The notes beneath the pieces were generated by a model. It did not search any database. It saw only the letters and a list, made by a program, of their open reading frames with translations, and was not told the DNA's origin. Below are positions 6,599 through 11,847 of a stretch of 11,847 nt of DNA, piece by piece. How positions within the stretch are numbered: position 1 is the first letter of the stretch; each line of letters starts with the position of its first letter. Origin of the DNA: CAZNRY01 sp964575675 (GTDB lineage Bacteria > Eisenbacteria > RBG-16-71-46 > CAIMUX01 > VGJL01); the NCBI GenBank assembly GCA_964575675.1, contig CAZNRY010000132.1:1-11847 (forward strand). Direction: 5' to 3'. Both the position numbers and the translations under genes were made by a program.

Positions 6599-8662
6599 TC
6601 ACTCAATCAGCGCCTTGAACACCCCATCCGTCGGATCGCTATAGAACTCGATGTTGATCTTGGTCCACAGCTCATCGGGCAGGTCGTTCAACTGCCGGCG
6701 CGCCGCAACAGGCATGAGCAGCGTGGTTGCCTGCTTGTCCACCGCGAGCTCGGCGATGGCCACCGGGTTCGGGATCATCTCCATCGAACCGCCCAGGTTC
6801 AGAGGGCCGACGACGATGGTCCCGCCGCGGCTGCTTCGTTCGAGCAAACCGCCGACCAATGCGACCAGCACCGGTAGCCCCAAGCCGGCGCCCGATCTGT
6901 CGGTATCGAACGGGCGGAGCTGGATCGAGTACTCGTGGGCCCTGGGATCGCGATCGCCGACCAGCGCCTTCGCTCTGGTGTAGAGGTTCTGTTCACCCAC
7001 CTTGACGCTCTCGCGGAAGTATGACGGAATCGGGTGATTGAGGATCTTGGCTCCGTTCCCAGGACCAACGGAGATCTCGATCCTGTATAGACCGATCCCC
7101 GTCTCTGGCCCGCCGACACTCACCGCCCAGACCTGGCCAGGTGGCAGCGGATCCTCGTCGATCGCCTTGTCGCTGTGTAGCTCGGGCGTTGCCACGAACT
7201 GCTCGACGCCATCGACTCCGAGCGTGAACGAGAAGTGCGTGTTGCGGAACTCGCTCATGAGACACCGCTTCTGTTGCTCTTTCACCCGGCGCCTTGATTC
7301 GAGGGCCAGGCGGGCGATCCACTCCATCTCGTCATCGGGGATTGGCATGTTCGGATCGGGGAAGAGGAGCTTGACCAGGCCGGAGACGGTCTTGTTCACC
7401 GCCTCGATGTCGCGCCCGCTCAGCGCGCCGCCCCAGAAGAGCCGGTTCTGCATGACCGAAGCCCGGCTCGACTCGCGCATCCGGCTCCAGCACTCACTCA
7501 GGAAATCGCTGACCAAACCAAAATGGTCCGTCAGATGATCAGCGGGGTTTAGTTTCGGGAAGTCCCACCCGGGGGCATAGCCATGGATCCGATCATGAAA
7601 CGCCGTGTCGTCGCGCATCTCCTTGGGGAGTGGGCTCAGCAAGTGCCCGATGCGCTGTTGCTGCTGCACGTCGACATCGAAGTTCCCCACCATCACGATC
7701 CCGCCCTCGGCGCGGATGCTCTCCTTCCCGCGGCTGAACTCCCCTGCCGCCATGTATCCCTTCATGATGTTGACCCCGTCCTTCTGATCGAAGGAGACGC
7801 CGGACACTTCATCGAAGCAGACGACGTCGTAGTGGCAGACGAGCCCGCGCTGACCGTTGGCCATGTTGACGAACATCTTGGCTACGGTCGCCTTGCCGCC
7901 CGAGAGAAGGTGCGAATAGGGAGAGATTTGCTGGTAGATGTGGCTCTTCCCGGTGCCGCGGGGTCCAAGTTCGACCATGTTGTAGTTCCGCTCGACGAAG
8001 GGAACCATGCGCAGGATCGCCACGCGCTGGGCGCGCTCGTCAAGTCCAGCGGGCTCCAGCCCGATGGAGCGGATCAGGAAGTGCCGCCACTCCTCGCTCG
8101 TGAAGCCATGGCGACCGCGGAAAAGGATGGCGAGGACTTCCGGCTGTGACATCTGGATGGGACGAACGGACGCGATCCGAAACGGCCGGCCGTGCTTCTC
8201 CTGCGCGACGAGCGGGTCGTACTCGAGGGCGACCTCGGCATAGAAGCCATCGGTCAACATGCGTTCGTTCTTCTTGACGAACTCGTCCGGGACCAAGACA
8301 TCATCGAGGGTGAGGCTGGGCAGCTCGGCCACATAGCTGTCGGTTCTCGCATCGAGCTTCGCGCGAACGATGTCGATGATCTTGACCGCGCCCTCTTCTC
8401 GAGCGCGGGACTTGAACAGCTCCTGGTCCCCGGTGCGAACGGTTCGGCCCTGGAGCTGTCTCTCGACGATCTCGAGCCCTTCCTCGATCTCCTTCTCGTC
8501 GGTGCTTGCGCAGTAGCGGCCCAGCAAGAACTCGACGACATAGGTCGGGACGGGGTACTGCCGTGCGTAGCGCCGCACCAGGTCCTTGCGGACGAGGTAG
8601 CCCGGGAAGGATGCCGCTGCGATGCGGTCGAGGGGATCCATCTCGAACTTCGCTTGGGTCAT
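6599..8662 (-). CDS. brxL: BREX system AAA+/Lon-like protein BrxL
   Basis: BrxL is a core component of type 1 BREX phage defence and is usually the last gene of the operon. The 687-residue protein has the expected length. An N-terminal DUF-type region (1-170) is followed by an AAA+ ATPase with Walker A GPRGTGKS (233-240) and Walker B VVCFDE (280-285), then a Lon-protease-like C-terminal domain (about 505-687). The Lon region around 588-597 reads DRSGAGLGLP instead of the GPSAG that carries the nucleophile. Where Lon has its catalytic Lys (E. coli K722) I align Val634, in PNPVA. Both dyad residues therefore seem missing, suggesting an ATP-driven DNA-acting machine rather than a protease; that part is my alignment by eye. 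The ATG overlaps the pglZ stop by 4 nt, implying translational coupling, and GGGGGTG just upstream may serve as ribosome-binding site. Confidence 0.93.
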   Translation of the reverse strand: MTQAKFEMDPLDRIAAASFPGYLVRKDLVRRYARQYPVPTYVVEFLLGRYCASTDEKEIEEGLEIVERQLQGRTVRTGDQELFKSRAREEGAVKIIDIVRAKLDARTDSYVAELPSLTLDDVLVPDEFVKKNERMLTDGFYAEVALEYDPLVAQEKHGRPFRIASVRPIQMSQPEVLAILFRGRHGFTSEEWRHFLIRSIGLEPAGLDERAQRVAILRMVPFVERNYNMVELGPRGTGKSHIYQQISPYSHLLSGGKATVAKMFVNMANGQRGLVCHYDVVCFDEVSGVSFDQKDGVNIMKGYMAAGEFSRGKESIRAEGGIVMVGNFDVDVQQQQRIGHLLSPLPKEMRDDTAFHDRIHGYAPGWDFPKLNPADHLTDHFGLVSDFLSECWSRMRESSRASVMQNRLFWGGALSGRDIEAVNKTVSGLVKLLFPDPNMPIPDDEMEWIARLALESRRRVKEQQKRCLMSEFRNTHFSFTLGVDGVEQFVATPELHSDKAIDEDPLPPGQVWAVSVGGPETGIGLYRIEISVGPGNGAKILNHPIPSYFRESVKVGEQNLYTRAKALVGDRDPRAHEYSIQLRPFDTDRSGAGLGLPVLVALVGGLLERSSRGGTIVVGPLNLGGSMEMIPNPVAIAELAVDKQATTLLMPVAARRQLNDLPDELWTKINIEFYSDPTDGVFKALIE

Positions 8663-11007
8663 GAGTTCACCCCCACTCGGGTCGGTTTCTGGGCAAGAAT
8701 GTGTCCCGCCTCATCGAGAAGGACGAGGACGAGCGAGGCAGCTTCGTGTTCATCTCCCGACAGGACGAGACTTGCAGAGCCGTCGGCCTCTGCGCGCTTG
8801 GTCGCAGCGGCGACCGATGGGCCAGATGGCCGATCGAGCCGCAGGTCCACGACCACGGCGCCGCCACGAACCGCCGCCACGACGAAGCATCGGAGTCCGC
8901 GCCATGTGATGGACGAGATCGAGGCCGCGACCATCGCCTCAGCGGTGCGCTCGACCACTAGCACGGGAGTGAGGCATTCCTGGATGCTCAAACCGCCGTG
9001 CGCATACTCTTCGGATTTGTTGAAGCACGCGATGCCCGGCGCGGTTGCGAACCACTGACTGGCATTCCAATGCCACGGCGCCCGCAAGACTTTCGGGCTC
9101 GCGTCGCCCGCGATGACCGCGCAACGTGACCAGCGGCTCGCCGTCAGATGCTTGGGCAAGTCGACCTTCGGTAGCCCTCCGGGAAGCAAAAGCCAGCCGT
9201 GATCGGTAACCACCTGAACGGCCTTCCAGCCGGCATCCAGCAAGCTGATGATGCGTTCGCTCAGGCGATCGAGCTCATCGCCGATCTGCCGCGCCAGCCG
9301 CGCGCCCAGCATGTGGCCGAGGGAATCGATCTCGCCGGTCTCCGTCCACCCATGCGCCGGATGGCTCATCGGCACATCGAGGGTGCCTTCACCGGGGATC
9401 TGGTATCCCCGACCGCGGATCGCATCGCGTAGGACTTGAGCGTTGGCCGGCTGGCCGCGTTCCCCCATAGTCGGTGCAAAATCCTCGCCGAGACTGCCGC
9501 CGACGATATCGCCCGCAACGGGCGTGACGGCTGGTTTGGCGGTCGCGGTGACCGTTGGCAGGGCCGCCCACCTGTGTGCAATGCCGACCCGACATCCGCG
9601 GGCCTCAAGCCTCTCAGCGAGTCGTTGCCCAAGATCGTAGCGAAGGCCATCGGCGAAGAGCAGGCAAGCCTCGTCAGACGCCTCGACGGCGGACTGCTCT
9701 CCCCGAGTCGGCAATGGCGCGCGTTCCACCGAGGACTGGAATGCGCGGGCCGAATCTTCGAGCCAGGGCGCGAGGATGTGTCGGACAACCTCGCTCACAA
9801 GCTTCTCGTCCGCTGTCGACGCGGTCGCAATCGCTTCCCAGGACGCAGCGTCCGCCTGCCAACCGCGTTCGAGATAGACGGCGGCCAGATCGTCGGGCGT
9901 CGTTCCACCGATGGTCGAGCGCACGGCGCCGGCCAATCGCGCGAGCGGCTCGATGGCTCTGGCCATCGGCGAGATTCCCATGCGTGTCCAGACCCAACCC
10001 CGCCGCGGACCATGCTCTTTCTCCAATCGAATCACCTTTTCACAAGCATGCTGGTGCGGAAGCGCGTTCAACTTGGCGAGGTCCGCTCGAAGAGTCTCCT
10101 CAGCCTCATCATTCAACTCCGGCCAGCGCTCACGATCAAAAAGCGTGACGCCCGTGGGTCGGCTTCGACGCAAGAGACGCGCGATGTCCGCGTAGCTGGT
10201 CGGGGACTCCGCGAACCGGTCCCAAACGGCCGCCCAGGGCCCCGAACCCCTGCCAAGCCGTTCGCCGGCCACGACGTCGGCCTCGGTTTCGGGATCGAAG
10301 CCCATCTCGTCGTGGCAACGGCTGCAGAAAGCCCCCCAGCCATTCGCACCGAGGCGGGTCTTCGTTGCAGCCGGATCGCACATCCACCGCAGGAGGTCAC
10401 GAGCGACGTCGCCCGCGAGCATCCGGTCGAAGTCATCCGCCTGCAGGCGTCGTCCCGTAAGTTGTGCGACGGGCGTGAGGGCGACCTCGGGCAATGCTCG
10501 CAGAAGAGCTTCGGTGGTGGCGTTGTCGCGGGAGATGTCGAGCCCCAGAGCCTTGGGCGAGGTCAAGAAGGCCGTGACCGTCCAATCGCTCCCATTGGGC
10601 TGCAGCCACATCGCGCCGCGGTGCATCAGTTCGACGAGAGGCCTTAGCGGTGGGCGGCAATCGTCACCGGCGCGCAGCTCTTGGCGAGCGACGCCGGGCA
10701 GATAGATGATGGGAGCGCGCCCTGGTGGCAGCGCAGGCTTGTCCAGGGAGCGGTCCACGAGACAGCGGATCCAGATCGCCGGACCGGTGCGGGCTTCGGG
10801 TCGGTAGTCGCCGAGCACCAGAAGCTCCTCGGCCCGCGGCAGCATCAGCTCGATGAGGGAAAGCCACTCGGCCTTCGGATCGGTCCATAGGATCGCGGCA
10901 GGGCGCTCCTGGCCATCGAGCACGGCATCCTTCGAGCGGATGTGCTCGATCAAGCGGTAGAGAACGGTGTCGCCGGAGGCTGCGGTCTCTCCAGTCGAGT
11001 CTCTCAA
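8659..11007 (-). CDS. pglZ: BREX system alkaline-phosphatase-superfamily protein PglZ (type B-like)
   Basis: PglZ is an essential BREX component with an alkaline-phosphatase-superfamily fold, required for host methylation and phage restriction. In this 782-residue protein the N-terminal part (LWTDPKAEW 40-48, LGDYRPEARTGPAIWIRC 65-82) resembles the shorter type B PglZ proteins. The catalytic PglZ domain is about 445-690, with LLFADGLRYD (metal-ligand Asp453), LPTVTATAKP (483-492), VVTDHGWLLLPGG (Asp602, His603) and AHGGLSIQE (His670). All expected ligand positions look intact. A CSRC pair sits at 228-231. The start is TTG at 11005-11007. It is the only usable start after the in-frame TAG at 11104-11106, and only a weak GAGAAG precedes it. 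pglZ-brxL order is as in type 1 BREX, but no pglX, brxC or other BREX gene lies directly upstream; a divergent toxin-antitoxin pair does. Confidence 0.93.
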   Translation of the reverse strand: MRDSTGETAASGDTVLYRLIEHIRSKDAVLDGQERPAAILWTDPKAEWLSLIELMLPRAEELLVLGDYRPEARTGPAIWIRCLVDRSLDKPALPPGRAPIIYLPGVARQELRAGDDCRPPLRPLVELMHRGAMWLQPNGSDWTVTAFLTSPKALGLDISRDNATTEALLRALPEVALTPVAQLTGRRLQADDFDRMLAGDVARDLLRWMCDPAATKTRLGANGWGAFCSRCHDEMGFDPETEADVVAGERLGRGSGPWAAVWDRFAESPTSYADIARLLRRSRPTGVTLFDRERWPELNDEAEETLRADLAKLNALPHQHACEKVIRLEKEHGPRRGWVWTRMGISPMARAIEPLARLAGAVRSTIGGTTPDDLAAVYLERGWQADAASWEAIATASTADEKLVSEVVRHILAPWLEDSARAFQSSVERAPLPTRGEQSAVEASDEACLLFADGLRYDLGQRLAERLEARGCRVGIAHRWAALPTVTATAKPAVTPVAGDIVGGSLGEDFAPTMGERGQPANAQVLRDAIRGRGYQIPGEGTLDVPMSHPAHGWTETGEIDSLGHMLGARLARQIGDELDRLSERIISLLDAGWKAVQVVTDHGWLLLPGGLPKVDLPKHLTASRWSRCAVIAGDASPKVLRAPWHWNASQWFATAPGIACFNKSEEYAHGGLSIQECLTPVLVVERTAEAMVAASISSITWRGLRCFVVAAVRGGAVVVDLRLDRPSGPSVAAATKRAEADGSASLVLSGDEHEAASLVLVLLDEAGHILAQKPTRVGVNS

Positions 11008-11169
11008 CTCACTTCTCGCAAGTCGGTTACAGGACGCGTGTCCTGGCCAGGTCTCGTTATTTGCGCAGATATCGAGTTCATATCGCTCATTTCTCTGACA
11101 GCCCTAAGGAAGGTAAGGGCGTGTGGTGAGCACCGCGCCCCTCGCCTTCAGTTGGGCGATCTCGCACAA

Positions 11170-11211
11170 GTCTCTTGAGACAGTAGCACTAATGTGCTAC
11201 GATCTATCGTA
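11170..11211. promoter_or_regulatory. Three consecutive perfect inverted repeats over the toxin-antitoxin promoter (putative autoregulatory operators)
   Basis: GTCTC-TT-GAGAC (11170-11181) overlaps the -35. GTAGCAC-TAAT-GTGCTAC (11183-11200) fills the spacer. TACGAT-CT-ATCGTA (11198-11211) covers the -10. All stems are perfect (5, 7 and 6 bp). AbrB/MazE-type antitoxins bind as dimers to palindromes in their own promoter, so these are likely sites for repression by the antitoxin or the toxin-antitoxin complex. The spacer palindrome is the best candidate. The third could also reflect promoter symmetry. Confidence 0.6.
11175..11203 (+). promoter_or_regulatory. Predicted sigma70-type promoter of the toxin-antitoxin pair
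   Basis: TTGAGA (11175-11180; 5 of 6 to TTGACA) is followed after exactly 17 nt by TACGAT (11198-11203; 4 of 6 to TATAAT). Transcription would start near 11210, about 30 nt before the antitoxin ATG. Position, spacing and the overlapping operators support it. It rests on motif matching only. Confidence 0.6.
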
Positions 11212-11240
11212 CAGGCATGGTCTATGCCCCCGGAGGTTCT

Positions 11241-11468
11241 ATGACTCGTGAACTCAAGCTGCGCCAAGTCGGTGGCTCCATCGGCGCCACGCTGCCGAAA
11301 GACATGGCGGACAGACTGAATCTTGGTCCGGGTGACCGCGTGTTGGCGGTGGAGACGGATCGAGGAATCCTCCTTACCCCGTATGATCCAACCGTGGAGC
11401 GAGCGCTTGCGATCGCCGCCCGCGCAGCTCGGAAGTACAAGAACGCCCTCAGAGAACTGGCCAAATAG
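11241..11468 (+). CDS. AbrB/MazE (SpoVT-AbrB) family antitoxin
   Basis: This 75-residue protein has an N-terminal swapped-hairpin AbrB-type DNA-binding domain (LKLRQVGGSIGATLPKDMA, LNLGPGDRVLAVETDRGILLTPYDP, residues about 4-50). A charged helical tail (51-75, ending RKYKNALRELAK) would wrap the toxin. It neutralises the adjacent Doc-type toxin and, as in the family, should repress its own promoter; perfect inverted repeats lie directly upstream. The start is ATG 11241, with GGAGG at 11232-11236 only 4 nt away. An in-frame ATG at 11217 would add eight residues (MVYAPGGS) that precede the domain and lack a ribosome-binding site. The toxin gene starts 3 nt after this stop, so the two are co-transcribed and probably translationally coupled. 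Family assignment is firm; the pairing is inferred from context. Confidence 0.88.
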   Translation: MTRELKLRQVGGSIGATLPKDMADRLNLGPGDRVLAVETDRGILLTPYDPTVERALAIAARAARKYKNALRELAK

Positions 11469-11471
11469 GCC

Positions 11472-11847
11472 ATGCGCAGGCGCCGCGAACCGATCTGGAT
11501 TGACCGGCTCGTTCTCGACGCCGTGCATTTCGATCTCTTGCGTACCCATGGAGGACTGCCGGGCGTTCGAGACGAGAATGCTCTCGAATCCGCATTGGCA
11601 CGTCCCCGACACCGCTGGGCGTATGGACGCAAGGTGGACGCGGCGAGCCTCGCGGCTGGCTACGGCTACGCTCTGGCTCGAAATCATCCCTACCGAGATG
11701 GGAACAAGCGAATCGCCTTCGTGGCGATGGTGGTGTTTCTGGGTCTCAATGGCTACGAGCTTGAGACTCCTGAAGCAGATGTCGTGACGGTGATGCTGAA
11801 ACTTGCGGGTGGTAAGTTGTCGGAAACCGGGCTCGCAGCCTGGATTC
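11472..11847 (+). CDS. doc: Doc/Fic-family (death-on-curing) toxin, cut by the right edge
   Basis: The 125 visible residues carry the Fic/Doc signature HPYRDGNKR (72-80, His72), followed by the helical IAFVAMVVFLGLNGY. The N-terminal region (VHFDLLRTHGGLPGVRDENALESALARPRH) is typical of Doc proteins, whose flap supplies the substrate-binding part. The NKR ending, rather than NGR, places it with Doc, which in phage P1 phosphorylates elongation factor EF-Tu and stops translation, instead of with AMP-transferring Fic proteins. Doc proteins are about 125-135 residues, so only the last few codons should be missing. ATG 11472 lies 3 nt after the antitoxin stop. An AbrB/MazE-type antitoxin instead of the Phd of P1 is a common pairing. 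The active motif looks intact. Confidence 0.9.
   Translation, partial: MRRRREPIWIDRLVLDAVHFDLLRTHGGLPGVRDENALESALARPRHRWAYGRKVDAASLAAGYGYALARNHPYRDGNKRIAFVAMVVFLGLNGYELETPEADVVTVMLKLAGGKLSETGLAAWI

Noticed and set aside
9436..10647. 403-codon plus-strand open frame opposite pglZ
   Set aside because: It is a shadow of pglZ, whose minus-strand motifs are unmistakable.
11101..11120. GCCCT ... AGGGC hairpin between pglZ and the antitoxin gene
   Set aside because: It has only a 5-bp stem with a 10-nt loop, no U-tract and no clear position relative to a promoter, so it is expected by chance in GC-rich DNA.
1..11847. CRISPR array, rRNA, tRNA, insertion sequence or integrase
   Set aside because: No regularly spaced direct repeats, rRNA-like stretches, tRNA cloverleaf or transposase/integrase motifs were seen on either strand.

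Overview
The window is 11.8 kb of high-GC bacterial DNA (clearly over 60% G+C by eye). Three things point to a free-living anaerobic or facultative bacterium of the FCB-like lineages, with Candidatus Eisenbacteria or a neighbour my best guess. These are a pyruvate:ferredoxin oxidoreductase gene, a secreted protein that ends in a FlgD-like/T9SS-type sorting domain, and GC-rich GT-C-like membrane proteins. The taxonomic guess is inference from protein style only.

Layout. (1) 1-1407, minus: the N-terminal 469 codons of nifJ, running off the left edge. (2) 1408-2047: a 640-nt gap between nifJ and a divergent gene. It holds several perfect hairpins, a run of nine G and a long inverted repeat (20-nt arms at 1851-1870 and 1916-1935) that looks like a REP/MITE-type element. 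(3) 2048-4204, plus: a polytopic membrane protein of a GT-C-like family with a soluble C-terminal domain. (4) 4315-5583, minus: a signal-peptide-bearing HAF-repeat protein with a C-terminal sorting domain. (5) 5731-6450, minus: a Crp/Fnr regulator. Between (4) and (5) lies a near-consensus CRP-type site (TGTGA-N6-TCACG, 5707-5722), and the regulator's recognition helix carries the R-E-x3-R residues that read TGTGA in E. coli CRP. (6) 6599-11007, minus: pglZ and brxL of a BREX phage-defence system, overlapping by 4 nt in the usual pglZ-brxL order. (7) 11241-11847, plus: an AbrB/MazE-type antitoxin and a Doc/Fic toxin cut by the right edge. They are preceded by a promoter whose -35, spacer and -10 are each covered by a perfect inverted repeat.

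How it fits together. The right half (6599-11847) is a defence module: the last two genes of a BREX operon back to back with a toxin-antitoxin pair. The other core BREX genes (brxA, brxB, brxC, pglX) do not sit directly upstream of pglZ. They are either beyond the toxin gene, elsewhere, or lost. The left half is housekeeping and accessory metabolism. The regulator and the secreted HAF protein are probably functionally linked through the CRP-type site. No tRNA, rRNA, CRISPR array or intact transposase is visible.

The least ordinary signals are the promoter/operator geometry of the toxin-antitoxin pair, the matched CRP-like regulator and site, a BrxL whose Lon-like domain appears to lack the Ser-Lys dyad, and the long inverted repeat in front of the membrane-protein gene.
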